Shown: positions 1-8,222 of the stretch, in pieces
Position numbering within the stretch: position 1 is the stretch's first letter
How the letters are laid out: each line of letters opens with the position of its first letter
Origin: Acidilobaceae archaeon
Lineage (GTDB): Archaea; Thermoproteota; Thermoprotei_A; Sulfolobales; Acidilobaceae
Length of the DNA stretch: 18,118 nucleotides
Reading direction: 5' to 3'
Assembly: GCA_027081695.1 (NCBI GenBank)
Contig: JALWJI010000070.1
Location: forward strand, 1 to 18,118
Program-made: the position numbers and the translations under genes
The notes under the pieces: model-generated
The model's database searches: none
Seen by the model: only the letters and a program-made list of their open reading frames with translations
What the model was told of the DNA's origin: nothing

Positions 1-2
1 AC

Positions 3-272
3 ATAGGATCTATCAAAATTATTCCAAAAATACTCTACATTGAATCAGGCGAAGTATTCCGCTATGTAGTGAAAACATATACTTTCAAAAAAGAATATTT
101 GAAAAAGAACATGAAAAGAATAGTTTTCATAGCCGTAAAAAACAACATTCCAGTAGAAGTGACCATAACATGTGAAGAAGACAAAGGCTACATATATCTA
201 CTACCAAGGTTAAACGTGGAAAAAGCAAATCTAACAGTAGATGAGATAATTCGAAGTTTAAAAGAAGGGTGA
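3..272 (+). CDS. C-terminal part of an unidentified protein (enters from the left edge)
   Basis: The frame is open from the first complete codon of the window to TGA at 270-272, so this is the last 89 residues or more of a longer protein. A GTG at 69 could be an internal start, but the same frame continues upstream without a stop, so I treat the gene as cut by the window edge. The residues are mixed beta/alpha with a basic middle part (KKEYLKKNMKR) and a final helix (VDEIIRSLKEG). No signal peptide, membrane span or known motif is visible. A GTG at 269 overlaps its stop in the GTGA arrangement typical of coupled genes, pointing to an operon with the membrane protein that follows. Function unknown. 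Confidence 0.6.
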   Translation: MGSIKIIPKILYIESGEVFRYVVKTYTFKKEYLKKNMKRIVFIAVKNNIPVEVTITCEEDKGYIYLLPRLNVEKANLTVDEIIRSLKEG

Positions 273-905
273 ACACCCTTATCTTCGAAAAATTTTCTCA
301 TAGACAGAGAGAGTCTTCCGACTATAGCATTTATAAACTTACTAGTTGGGTTATTAGGATTCATAGTTGGAGTACGAAACCATGTAATTATCGGGGGATT
401 TTTCAACATATTAAGCTTAATCCTAAGCCTCATCCTACTACTCGTCTCAATAGCAACGATTAGATTTCACGTCAACTCTCAGAAAACAAGTTTAAGCGAG
501 CTTGCAGATCATGGATATCGAAGTGAAATAATCCTCACTCCTGCAATTGCAGAAAAAGAGCTCTCAAGATCGACGCAGACAAAAATTGAGACTATCGAGA
601 TAGAAGCCTCGTCACCAATTAAAATAGAGAAAATAATTTACGGAGAGCAAGAATTATCATACTCACCAAAACATACAGGTTTAATTAGAACAAGTATAGA
701 GTCAGAGATAATAAATGAAAGAATAGACATAGATACTAGTTTAAAGGTTATAATTAGACTAGAGAACCCGCAAAACCTGCTTTTACTCGACGACTTGACA
801 TACTACATTGACATCTGCATAAAGCAGAAGCCCGGTATCAAGGTTCTGAAAGTTTTTCATATACCACTTAGCATAAAGGAATGTTACAGAGTAAGAGTAG
901 AGTAA
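269..905 (+). pseudogene. Two-span membrane protein frame without a normal start (frameshifted or non-canonical)
   Basis: From 273 to TAA 903-905 there are 210 uninterrupted codons with convincing protein character: two hydrophobic spans (about residues 17-31 and 39-60 of the frame, e.g. FINLLVGLLGFIVG), then an Ile/Glu-rich soluble region. The frame has no ATG or GTG and only one late TTG at 795. The natural start is GTG 269, overlapping the upstream TGA, but it is in a different frame; removing one base in the AAAAATTTT run at 288-296 would join it to the membrane frame. Alternatives are readthrough of TGA 270-272, which is in the same frame, programmed frameshifting, or a sequencing error. 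I cannot decide among these. No family recognised. Confidence 0.6.
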
Positions 906-932
906 AGCATTTATCAAAATGAAAATCAAGTG

Positions 933-1109
933 TTAGAATGCTGCTTGTTCTTCTAATTCTATTCCTTTTTCTTCTAGTATCCTGCTTATTTCTTCCCATA
1001 TCATCTTCTTACACTCTGGGCTTGCTTGGCTCGAGAAAACCGCCGCCCTGAGCTCCCGCTTCAGCTTCGCGTAGAACTGGAATACACTCGCCCACTCCAC
1101 AAACGTCAC
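933..1109 (-). CDS. Small soluble helical protein, 58 aa
   Basis: GTG at 1109 to TAA at 933-935. The product begins MTFVEWASVFQFYAKLKREL and ends with an amphipathic acidic helix (WEEISRILEEKGIELEEQ). It is charged, has one Cys, and no membrane segment. An in-frame stop lies just upstream of the GTG, so no longer start is available. A TTTAAGAA element at about 1128-1139 sits roughly 25 bp before the GTG, consistent with a leaderless transcript, although the gene also follows the exported-protein operon on the same strand. The amino acid pattern is coherent and codons resemble the neighbours, so I consider it real. Function unknown. Confidence 0.6.
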   Translation of the reverse strand: MTFVEWASVFQFYAKLKRELRAAVFSSQASPECKKMIWEEISRILEEKGIELEEQAAF

Positions 1110-1190
1110 CCATTATATAGTCATAGATTATTCTTAAAGCTGGGGGTCTCAACGACGGACATATTACAATCTGATCTGATAATGTTAGGA

Positions 1191-2084
1191 TTATCTCCGC
1201 ATAGCTAGGACTATTGAAACCAGTAGAACTAATGCTATTGTAACAGTAAGATATTTTGTTTCTATTGAATGCTTGTCTATTAATATAGTGTTGTTGAGGA
1301 TGCCTGTATTACCGTTGAGTCTATAAATGGTTATACTTGTATCGCCGCAGACCGGTTTTAATATTATTGTTGAGTTCTCTGGGACAAAACCGTATATGTA
1401 TGGGTAGATGCCTACTGGCCTAGTTGATCTTCCATATTCTAGTACTGTCCTATTCGTGTAGTATATGGCGGGACCGGTTACTGTGATTGTTTCATTATAT
1501 TTTATGGTCGTCTTCAGGGATTCACCGATACTAACAGGCCTCCCGTTATTATAGACTCCTATTAATCGTGCAGTATACTTGCACTTGCCCGCGTCAGGAA
1601 TCATACTTGTCTTCCATTGGATCGTGGTTCTAACGTCTGGCCATATGGCCCTTGGAGCTCCAGGATACAATACACCTCTCCATACAGTTTCTCCTCCACA
1701 CTTGAGGTTCACGCTTGTACTATATCTCGTGGCATCTATGAACCTTATGTAGAGAATCTCCTGTCCAGGCTCAACAGGGATAATCAGGCTCCAGCCCTTG
1801 TCAAATGTTAAAGGACTCGTCCATTCTCCGGTAGTCTCGTTCCAGTACTCGACTCTCACGTTAGGCAGTCCATATGGACCAAACCCGTCATATGTATAGA
1901 GGACTAGTGAAGGTATAACACCGTGATCCACACAGTACTCCATGTCCCAATCATCCCAGTCGATGCCGAACACTAAAGTGGCTGGCACCGGAATAGGTCC
2001 ATCAACATCAACCTTATCCGCCGCTACAATATACGGTGTGAGGACACCGAATAGAATAAACAATACTATGAGTGCCCTCCACAA
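1191..2084 (-). CDS. Exported protein with C-terminal membrane anchor, 297 aa
   Basis: TTG start at 2084 with GAGGTGAG about eight bases upstream, overlapping the end of the previous gene by 19 bases. An N-terminal signal sequence (residues 1-21, ALIVLFILFGVL) is followed by a beta-rich ectodomain with several NxT/S sequons and six cysteines, then a C-terminal membrane span (about 277-294) ending in MRR. This topology, signal peptide, ectodomain, anchor, short basic tail, is shared by the genes upstream in the same operon. It is the last gene of that run. I recognise no domain; an envelope or surface protein is the likely role by context. Confidence 0.8.
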   Translation of the reverse strand: MWRALIVLFILFGVLTPYIVAADKVDVDGPIPVPATLVFGIDWDDWDMEYCVDHGVIPSLVLYTYDGFGPYGLPNVRVEYWNETTGEWTSPLTFDKGWSLIIPVEPGQEILYIRFIDATRYSTSVNLKCGGETVWRGVLYPGAPRAIWPDVRTTIQWKTSMIPDAGKCKYTARLIGVYNNGRPVSIGESLKTTIKYNETITVTGPAIYYTNRTVLEYGRSTRPVGIYPYIYGFVPENSTIILKPVCGDTSITIYRLNGNTGILNNTILIDKHSIETKYLTVTIALVLLVSIVLAMRR

Positions 2085-2515
2085 GAGACTCTCACCTCTA
2101 CATGGACACGGGCCATCTCACCACTGACAATTATGCTGTCATATGGCTCACTGGTCTGTACATGACGTAGCACGACGAGCTGTCCATCCACTCGATACGA
2201 TCCACTCCAGTTCCACTCATACAATATAATACTACTATCTAGTTCTGCCCCGGTAGGATATACAGGAGGACGAATACCTCCCCCGCCGCTAACAGTTATC
2301 ATCAACGAACCGTTCTCTATCCATGCCTGAACACTAACCCGCTGACTCGGACTAGATACACCCCAATTCCTAAGATTAATATCACCGCTGTACACTGCCA
2401 CGGCACACTGATCCTGCCACGGAAGGTCTCCCAGCGATCCGCTCATTAAGAAACCTGCAACTGTCAACGCCGCTACAAGACCTACTACTACCGCAACAAT
2501 CAATCCCTCAGCCAT
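2066..2515 (-). CDS. N-terminally anchored extracellular protein, 149 aa
   Basis: ATG at 2515 with GGTGG six bases upstream; the start lies inside the end of the protease gene (8-base overlap), a sign of translational coupling. Residues 4-24 form one hydrophobic segment (LIVAVVVGLVAALTVAGFLM) that acts as a signal anchor or an uncleaved signal. The rest is a beta-rich domain of about 120 residues with a Gly-rich loop (VSGGGGIRPP) and two cysteines (C37, C144). Unlike its neighbours it has no C-terminal anchor. It might be a minor surface or pilin-like subunit, but no pilin peptidase motif is evident. Family not recognised. Confidence 0.75.
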   Translation of the reverse strand: MAEGLIVAVVVGLVAALTVAGFLMSGSLGDLPWQDQCAVAVYSGDINLRNWGVSSPSQRVSVQAWIENGSLMITVSGGGGIRPPVYPTGAELDSSIILYEWNWSGSYRVDGQLVVLRHVQTSEPYDSIIVSGEMARVHVEVRVSCGGHS

Positions 2516-3293
2516 TCCGAGCCACCAACTCCAACACTGCTACAATAACTACAAGCACGAGGAACACGGAGAGAACTAATATCAAACCATTATCTGATCC
2601 ACCAGACCCGTATAACTCGTATGAGAGACTCTCTCCCTCAGGAGGATCAATAACCACAAAATGAACACCCGCCTCTCTAAGAGCGTCCTTGATAGCCTCC
2701 ACATCACTCGCAAAATAGAGCGTTCCAGCCTTACCGCTCAAAGCAAAGCTAACGAGTCCAGCCACTGCACCGTTACTATATGTTACGGGGCCACCAGAGT
2801 TGCCTGCATCGACCTGCGCTTGGAACTCGATTAAACTATATTTATCGTTGTACCAGCTGGCGAACCCCTTCGCTATCCTGGGATCACAACTCATCTTACT
2901 AACATCTCCACCGCTCAGCTGGAGCAGTTCAGCAGGATAACCAGCAACGTATAACGTCTGGAGCTGGCTAACATGACTGGAGAGAGGTAGAACAACACTG
3001 TCGCTAGGGCGCGGCTCGCTAGACTCTATTACTGCAACGTCCCTCTTAGCATCGACATATATAACTCTACCATCGCTACTCCATCCACACTTAACAAGAG
3101 TAACATTAACACCGGACTCCCAGCCAACTACATGAGCAGCTGTAACAATGTGAGTATCGTCGACCCACCAGCCCGTACCATAATAACTCTGGTAGACTAC
3201 CGTCACTACAGACCTGTCAAGTGGCAACATACTTGCATCGGCAACCGGTGCAACAAAAAGCATTACTACAAGTATAACTAGTATCCTCCTCAT
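2508..3293 (-). CDS. Secreted, membrane-anchored trypsin-like serine protease
   Basis: The catalytic triad of the chymotrypsin/HtrA fold can be read directly. Counting from a possible GTG at 3302, His57 lies in TAAH, Asp88 in RDVAV and Ser169 in GNSGGP. ATG at 3293 is the preferred start because GGGGTGG lies five bases upstream; residue numbers then drop by three. A signal peptide (ILVILVVMLFVAPVADA) precedes the protease domain (about 30-215), followed by a Gly/Ser linker and a C-terminal membrane span ending in RNG. The active site should therefore face outward. No PDZ domain is present, unlike DegP/HtrA. Its place between surface-protein genes suggests processing of those proteins or of host surface targets; this is inference. 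Confidence 0.88.
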   Translation of the reverse strand: MRRILVILVVMLFVAPVADASMLPLDRSVVTVVYQSYYGTGWWVDDTHIVTAAHVVGWESGVNVTLVKCGWSSDGRVIYVDAKRDVAVIESSEPRPSDSVVLPLSSHVSQLQTLYVAGYPAELLQLSGGDVSKMSCDPRIAKGFASWYNDKYSLIEFQAQVDAGNSGGPVTYSNGAVAGLVSFALSGKAGTLYFASDVEAIKDALREAGVHFVVIDPPEGESLSYELYGSGGSDNGLILVLSVFLVLVVIVAVLELVARNG

Positions 3294-3294
3294 G

Positions 3295-4944
3295 TTATCC
3301 ACCCCTCAGAGCAAAGACTACGGCGATAACTGTAACGAGTATTATCGTCCCTAGAAGGAGCAACAATACTGTCTGTTCGCTAACTCCTTTGACCCGCTGT
3401 ATAATTATGGTTTGGTTCGGAGTAGAGCTGTCTGGAACCTGCTCCGTACTTGAACTAGCAGTACTGTACTCCGTGTATCCTTGGAGCAGGAAGCTATCAT
3501 AATACGCATAGACATAGATTGATCCCTCGGAAGGGGCGTCAAGCAATGTTGTCGATCCGTCGCTTCCGGTTACATTGCTTGCTAAAAGTACTCCGTCCCC
3601 ACTATACAAATACACGTACGCGCCATCAACCCCTACACCATCCTTTTTGACATATACTTTCAGGAAGTCACGGCCCTGGACGAGCTCCAAGTCGACCGAT
3701 GCCGTCCCATTAGCATAAACAGTCAGGTTGCCGTCCTTGACTGCGAGATAACTAACACTAACTGGCCCTGTATAGGATAGGGTCTCGTTCCCGGTGGACA
3801 CAATATAGTAGCCAGGAACATCTATTACTATATTCTTCGGATACAGCGTTACATTATAGGTTCCCGATGGCAACTGTACGGCGTCTTCTCCAGTATAACC
3901 ACTCGCCTCGATATAGTGACCAGGGCTCACCAGTACAGTCGTGTCATCTCCAATATAGCTCGGTTCAAGCCTATACGGCCCATCAGACTCCACAGCAACG
4001 CCAAGCGAGAGATTGCCTGGAATAATAGGATCGTCGAGGCCGAAAACACCTGCCGCGTAAAACACTGCTGATGCATTAACTGTATTTAGAAGGTTTCTAA
4101 CTACTAGTTTTACCGATCCAGGAGCACCATTACCATTCATGTCCCCAACATAGTGGCCGTTGAAGTATATCGAGTATGTCCCAGACGGGTTGTATACTAG
4201 TACGAGAGGAACTGGTGTCTCCGTATAAGGAATCTTCACGTTATAAGCTGTGGTTCCCAGCTGGTAGCTTAATGCAATGTAGTTATAATCTCCATTCGCG
4301 TTTACTGTGATTTTAGTACCTGAATTAACGTAAAAGTCTAGCCCCACGGCTCCCTGAACCGGCGTAGCGTTGAACAACAGAACGATACTGTTATTGGTGA
4401 ATGTGCCAAGGGTTATCTCCTCATAGGCAAATGTACCGCTCGGCACGTTAGCCTCTATCCTTATATAATTACTAGTCATAGTGGTCGCAACATTGGGATC
4501 GTCAGTATTTATCACTGCCTGTGAGGGCCCGATATATTGGACGCTTTGACACTGTGTCCCGGGGACAAGCGGAGACAATGATTTCAATATTATGAAGGGA
4601 CCTGCCTGTACCGACCCGAGGATGCAAGCGTTATATGGGACGAGGACGTAATCCGTCTTTCCAAATATAAATGGTGTTGTCACATTCACCGCATTCACAC
4701 TGTTTGCAACAATATTAACGCTTCCGTTCCACACAGGTTCATATTCCTTGACAACTATACCCCAACCATTATCTATACTGTATGAGAGACGGTACTCCCC
4801 CGGAACACTTATCTGAGAGGAGGCCACTTCTATAGGCCCATTAAGCCCTTCGAGCTTACCATAGTCTATACTCCTATTAGAGAGATACCAGGCACTACCA
4901 AACACCAGTGCCGAGAGCAGAATTATGACAATCAAAGCCCTCAT
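3295..4944 (-). CDS. Large anchored surface protein with LamG-like and Ig-like domains, 549 aa
   Basis: I place the start at ATG 4944, six bases after the previous stop and behind GGGGTGG; the longer frame to 5031 encodes an implausible Cys-rich leader that overlaps the upstream gene. An N-terminal signal (RALIVIILLSALVFGSAWYL) leads into beta-rich domains. About 155-305 resembles a LamG/concanavalin-like fold, with the characteristic YSIYFNGHYVGD. About 424-485 resembles a carboxypeptidase-regulatory-like Ig fold (VDGAYVYLYSGDG ... GSDGSTTL). A Ser/Thr-rich stalk and C-terminal span (about 525-545) end in LRGG. LamG proteins occur in spindle-shaped viruses of Thermococcales (PAV1, TPV1), so an adhesin or spike role is plausible. 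Confidence 0.8.
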   Translation of the reverse strand: MRALIVIILLSALVFGSAWYLSNRSIDYGKLEGLNGPIEVASSQISVPGEYRLSYSIDNGWGIVVKEYEPVWNGSVNIVANSVNAVNVTTPFIFGKTDYVLVPYNACILGSVQAGPFIILKSLSPLVPGTQCQSVQYIGPSQAVINTDDPNVATTMTSNYIRIEANVPSGTFAYEEITLGTFTNNSIVLLFNATPVQGAVGLDFYVNSGTKITVNANGDYNYIALSYQLGTTAYNVKIPYTETPVPLVLVYNPSGTYSIYFNGHYVGDMNGNGAPGSVKLVVRNLLNTVNASAVFYAAGVFGLDDPIIPGNLSLGVAVESDGPYRLEPSYIGDDTTVLVSPGHYIEASGYTGEDAVQLPSGTYNVTLYPKNIVIDVPGYYIVSTGNETLSYTGPVSVSYLAVKDGNLTVYANGTASVDLELVQGRDFLKVYVKKDGVGVDGAYVYLYSGDGVLLASNVTGSDGSTTLLDAPSEGSIYVYAYYDSFLLQGYTEYSTASSSTEQVPDSSTPNQTIIIQRVKGVSEQTVLLLLLGTIILVTVIAVVFALRGG

Positions 4945-4949
4945 ACGGG

Positions 4950-5600
4950 CTAACCACCCCTCAATGACAGGATCAAACCCGCAACTGTCGCGATCACGGC
5001 CGCACCTACAGCATAACCAGTTATGCTCCAACCTGACTCTATAATATCGTCACTGTTAGAGCCGCACGATGTAAGCTTCAGGTTCGCCAGGAGTACCGCA
5101 TCATCGTCTCCCATCAATGCAACGGCTCTAGTCGGATCACTACCAGTTGACAACACCCGTTGCCCATTAACATATATTGACGTAACACCATTACAGTCCC
5201 TTTCCACTCTAACGTCTACTGTTCCACTCAGAGTCTGACGCGTCCAGCCCTGCTGGTGCCCTAGCTCCTTCTCATACGCGACTGACCCGTCCTTGCTAAC
5301 AGTAACAATCACGTTGTCGTCTCCGAGACCGACCCATACCCTATAATTAACGCCGTTAGCTGAGAATACAAGTTCTCCATCTGTTATCTCATCGTCTCCC
5401 TCCCAACTACTCAACTGCACCTCATATCTCAAGGTTAAACGAGCCTCATATCCAAGCCCGAGATCACCAAGATGTATATTCGCAGTATCCGAGTCACGCT
5501 GATTGAACACCAATTCAGTCGCAGCATATGAATGAACACCACCCAACAATAGGACGGCGACCACCATAGAGAACATTATCGGAAAAAGAACCTTCCGCAT
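4950..5600 (-). CDS. Anchored LamG-like surface protein, 216 aa
   Basis: ATG at 5600 is preferred over GTG 5609 because GAGGTGAG then serves as ribosome binding site. The protein has a cleavable-looking signal (about 1-26, VVAVLLLGGVHSYA), one beta-sandwich domain and a C-terminal span (about 190-211) ending LSLRGG, the same tail as the next gene. The segment VTSIYVNGQRVLSTGSDP matches the strand pattern of LamG/concanavalin-like folds. It contains two cysteines (in ERDCNG and LTSCGS) that could pair. It looks like a single-domain relative of the larger surface protein downstream; the two may form a receptor-binding pair. Confidence 0.75.
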   Translation of the reverse strand: MRKVLFPIMFSMVVAVLLLGGVHSYAATELVFNQRDSDTANIHLGDLGLGYEARLTLRYEVQLSSWEGDDEITDGELVFSANGVNYRVWVGLGDDNVIVTVSKDGSVAYEKELGHQQGWTRQTLSGTVDVRVERDCNGVTSIYVNGQRVLSTGSDPTRAVALMGDDDAVLLANLKLTSCGSNSDDIIESGWSITGYAVGAAVIATVAGLILSLRGG

Positions 5601-5620
5601 AACCCTCACCTCGAAGTTCT

Positions 5621-6529
5621 TTATCTTTTAACCAGTATGAACGCTAACACGCCAATCAGCAACGCCGCGAATAACATTACTGCATACATCCCCCAGCTAG
5701 CTCCCAGCACGCTTCCAAGAAGAGCCCCGCTAGCACCACTGACAACTATCGGTATAGCGGCCTCAGCAAACGTATACTCCTGCGTGGTATTCAGTATGTC
5801 TGTCTGGAACGTGCCTACCAGCTTTACACTATATGTTCCACTCCCAACTGAATCAGCACTGATAGTCCAGTTAACATGGACGGTTTTGCCTGCCATGCTT
5901 AGAACCCGGCTTGGTTCAACACTGGATCTTATACCCATCGGTGCTATAGTCTGGAGCTTTAACGTTCCAGCAGGACCACTAACCTGGGTTATTGCTACAT
6001 CTATAGCCGTCTGTCCTCCCTTCGGTATCTCGACAGTTGACCTGCTAATAGATACGTTAAACTTTGCAGTGTCTATCACTATTACTTTTACGTTGGCGCT
6101 AACCTCGCTCGCAAGCGTATTCTCCACTATTAGAGTCAAGTTCTTATCGTTTACAGTAGATGTGAGGGGTACGACTGCATGAGCAGGGCTACCGCTACTC
6201 AGATATATAGCGGTTATATCGGTCCCGTTCGCCGATAACCTTATGCTTATCCCGTCTCCACTCGACAGAAGGCTATTGTTGCTATCGTATAGGTAGTACT
6301 CGAGATAAATATCGGCGGTGTCGCTAGGCACAAAGGGCAGGTTCAGATTAGCACTGGCACTTCCAGCCGTCCCGTTAACAGATGCAGGAACAGTAATGTT
6401 CGTCTCTACTCCAACAGTTATCGGAACATCGTAGAGTACTATTGTCTCTCCCTGTGCCGTACTAGCCATGCTCCACGCAGTGACAAAAAATAAGAATAGT
6501 AGCATGATTCCCACAGGAGTCTTCCTCAC
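5621..6529 (-). CDS. Anchored surface protein with Ig-like beta domains, 302 aa
   Basis: GTG at 6529 with GGGTGA seven bases upstream; an ATG two bases before it runs into an immediate stop. A signal peptide (1-27) is followed by two Thr/Ser/Val-rich beta domains. The second (about 165-255) resembles the NEW3/CARDB-type Ig fold common in archaeal surface proteins (VEIPKGGQTAIDVAI ... GTYSVKLVGTF). A Gly/Ala-rich C-terminal membrane region (about 265-299) ends in VKR. About ten N-glycosylation sequons and no Cys are present. It is the first gene of the leftward surface operon and so probably the most expressed, perhaps a major envelope component. Confidence 0.8.
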   Translation of the reverse strand: MRKTPVGIMLLFLFFVTAWSMASTAQGETIVLYDVPITVGVETNITVPASVNGTAGSASANLNLPFVPSDTADIYLEYYLYDSNNSLLSSGDGISIRLSANGTDITAIYLSSGSPAHAVVPLTSTVNDKNLTLIVENTLASEVSANVKVIVIDTAKFNVSISRSTVEIPKGGQTAIDVAITQVSGPAGTLKLQTIAPMGIRSSVEPSRVLSMAGKTVHVNWTISADSVGSGTYSVKLVGTFQTDILNTTQEYTFAEAAIPIVVSGASGALLGSVLGASWGMYAVMLFAALLIGVLAFILVKR

Positions 6530-6696
6530 ATTATATCACCCTTTCACCTCTACCCTAGACGATGACTCCCGTATCCTTTCAAAACCCCAAACAAACAGCG
6601 ATGAAAACGACCATCTCAACACCGTCCTCAATATCTAGGGGACTAGATAGGATGAGGACATGGCCGACATAGAGTGAAGGGGGAAGAGGTGAACAA
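6530..6696. promoter_or_regulatory. Divergent control region between the surface and assembly operons
   Basis: The 167 bases separate two long divergent operons and so must hold both promoters. I see no clear TATA box for either direction. The most obvious structure is the palindrome at 6632-6649, listed separately. The plus-strand operon has a strong Shine-Dalgarno, AGAGGTGA, just before ATG 6697. Confidence 0.6.
6632..6649. promoter_or_regulatory. 18-bp palindromic operator candidate
   Basis: TATCTAG (6632-6638), spacer GGGA, CTAGATA (6643-6649): perfect 7-bp arms in the centre of the divergent intergenic region. A dimeric repressor here could control both structural operons. The arm core TATCTA also appears in the operator before the ribbon-helix-helix gene (TACTATCTAA at 10691-10700), so that regulator is a candidate binder; this is inference. 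Confidence 0.55.
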
Positions 6697-7830
6697 ATGC
6701 AGGATCCAACAATCGACCAAGTACTCCTAAACTACCACAACAACTGGTACATAAACGTAATAATACTCTCAATCCTAGGAACCGTACTGTTCACCGAGAC
6801 AGTAAAACGTCTCAAGATAAGATTCGCAAACACAACCAGCAAAGCACTCGGATGGCTTTTCAAACCCAGAATACCCGAAAACATATACATAATAGGTGAA
6901 GACATCTACTATGACGACGAAATAAAACTCATAAAAGGTGAAAAAGACTGGCACCTAATAACAAGCAAAGGACTCCACTACACAATACAAGGAGAACCAG
7001 AAACAGCCCTACAGCTCCACAGCGCCTTCAGTGTAAGAACACCCAAACCAAGTATATTTAGCGTCGCCGTCAGATGGATAATAGCAAGCACAATAATCGT
7101 ATACGGGGCAATATTCGGGTTCCTAAGCTCCTACTTCGACCCACGCATAAACGTCCTAAAAACACTAACCGCAATAGGCTACACAATACAGCAGACCACC
7201 ATCGTCCAAGTAATGGCAGACAGAAACATGAACCTAGCAGTAGCCACCATAATAGCATCAATAACCATAGCATGGTGGATAGCAAACATCCTCAGACTAA
7301 ACAGCAGAAACCTAAAAGTATACGAGTTCGTACCCATAGCAATGAGACCAGGCGGATACATCCTCATACCAGCAATAAACAGCTACAGCAAGGCAAGCAT
7401 ATTCCAGGTAATAGGCAGAATAATAAAAGACGGCATCAGGATAGAAGTAGACGAGACAAGCCTAGAAGCATTCAACACCCTCAAAAAGAAACTAAAAGTA
7501 GACACCGCGACACTAGCCCAGCTCCTAAACAGGGCGTCCCTAACAGAACTCTGGCGCTACAGCCTCGGAGACACGCTAGAACAATTACAGGACCTAAAAG
7601 ACGCAAGCATAGCGGAATGCAGGCTAAGAGGACAAGACCTAGCAAAAACAACAGCTAAACACGCGTTAAAACTAGGACTCCTGGCCCTAATAGCTGGAAT
7701 AGTAGTAGGCGCAGTCCTCGGATACTTACTAGGTCTAGTAGTAGGAATACCGCACCCAGCAAACACAACCATACCCACAGCACCAGGAAGCATAACCCCC
7801 GCGCCTCTTCCCCCGCCCCCAACAGGCTAA
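6697..7830 (+). CDS. Polytopic membrane protein with proline-rich tail, 377 aa
   Basis: ATG preceded by AGAGGTGA. Four hydrophobic spans can be seen at about 19-35, 119-143, 178-199 and 325-351. Between the first two lies a compact soluble domain (about 55-110), and between the third and fourth a long helical cytoplasmic-type region (about 225-320, e.g. LEAFNTLKKKLKVDTATLAQLL). The last span is Gly-rich (AGIVVGAVLGYLLGLVVG) and is followed by a Pro/Thr tail (PAPLPPPPTG). It is the first gene of the plus-strand operon that ends with an ATPase. A scaffold or portal-like assembly component would fit, but no known family is recognised. Confidence 0.8.
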   Translation: MQDPTIDQVLLNYHNNWYINVIILSILGTVLFTETVKRLKIRFANTTSKALGWLFKPRIPENIYIIGEDIYYDDEIKLIKGEKDWHLITSKGLHYTIQGEPETALQLHSAFSVRTPKPSIFSVAVRWIIASTIIVYGAIFGFLSSYFDPRINVLKTLTAIGYTIQQTTIVQVMADRNMNLAVATIIASITIAWWIANILRLNSRNLKVYEFVPIAMRPGGYILIPAINSYSKASIFQVIGRIIKDGIRIEVDETSLEAFNTLKKKLKVDTATLAQLLNRASLTELWRYSLGDTLEQLQDLKDASIAECRLRGQDLAKTTAKHALKLGLLALIAGIVVGAVLGYLLGLVVGIPHPANTTIPTAPGSITPAPLPPPPTG

Positions 7831-7844
7831 ACGGGTGAGAGACC

Positions 7845-8222
7845 ATGACAAGCGAGATAAACACTGTCCTCGACATAATCCTAAACATACTGATAATAAT
7901 AGCCACTACAACGATTCTCGCACTAGTAATCAAGACCGCGAGAGAAGACACCGTAAGAGAACAGCTGAAACAAGCAAAACAAGAGATAGACAGGCTAATC
8001 GAACTGAGAAAACTAGAGAAACAAACATGCGAGCAGAAAATAGCAGAAATAACAAGAATAACCACAGCGGCAGAGAACTGCATCAGGGCCCTCGAACAGG
8101 GAGTCATAAAACTCGTACACACAGAAGACAACGGAGAAGCAGTCCTCCTAGCAGACGGGACAATAATATGCAACAAGGAGCGAAAGGTGATATGGAGCAG
8201 TGATAGACACAGTCGCGGCTAG
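7845..8222 (+). CDS. Membrane protein with coiled coil, 125 aa
   Basis: ATG with GGGTGA seven bases upstream, 14 bases after the previous stop. One N-terminal span (about 9-29, LDIILNILIIIATTTILALVI) leads into a long charged heptad helix (about 33-85, VREQLKQAKQEIDRLIEL...), predicted coiled coil, then a short beta hairpin (EAVLLADGTIICN). Two cysteines lie in the helical part (C62, C78). Its 3' end overlaps the next gene by 23 bases, which implies coupled translation. It probably oligomerises at the membrane. No family recognised. Confidence 0.75.
   Translation: MTSEINTVLDIILNILIIIATTTILALVIKTAREDTVREQLKQAKQEIDRLIELRKLEKQTCEQKIAEITRITTAAENCIRALEQGVIKLVHTEDNGEAVLLADGTIICNKERKVIWSSDRHSRG

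Noticed and set aside
269..463. 64-codon plus-strand frame starting at GTG 269
   Set aside because: Its residues look random and Ser/His-rich, while the overlapping frame 273-902 has clear membrane spans. Kept only as the probable start point of that gene.
1026..1208. 60-codon plus-strand frame
   Set aside because: Opposite the better-supported 58-aa minus-strand gene and without a ribosome binding site.
4945..5031. 29-residue Cys-rich N-terminal extension of the large surface protein
   Set aside because: It lies inside the upstream gene and would place a hydrophilic leader before a perfect signal peptide.
5637..6182. 181-codon plus-strand frame opposite the Ig-like surface protein
   Set aside because: It is antisense to a gene with signal peptide, domains and anchor, and has no ribosome binding site; its length follows from the composition of the other strand.
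7655..8176. 173-codon minus-strand frame opposite the assembly operon
   Set aside because: Ser/Leu/Phe-rich mirror of A/C-rich coding DNA, crossing two well-supported genes; the similar frames at 8148-8543, 8345-8839, 9258-9599 and 9277-9744 are rejected for the same reason.
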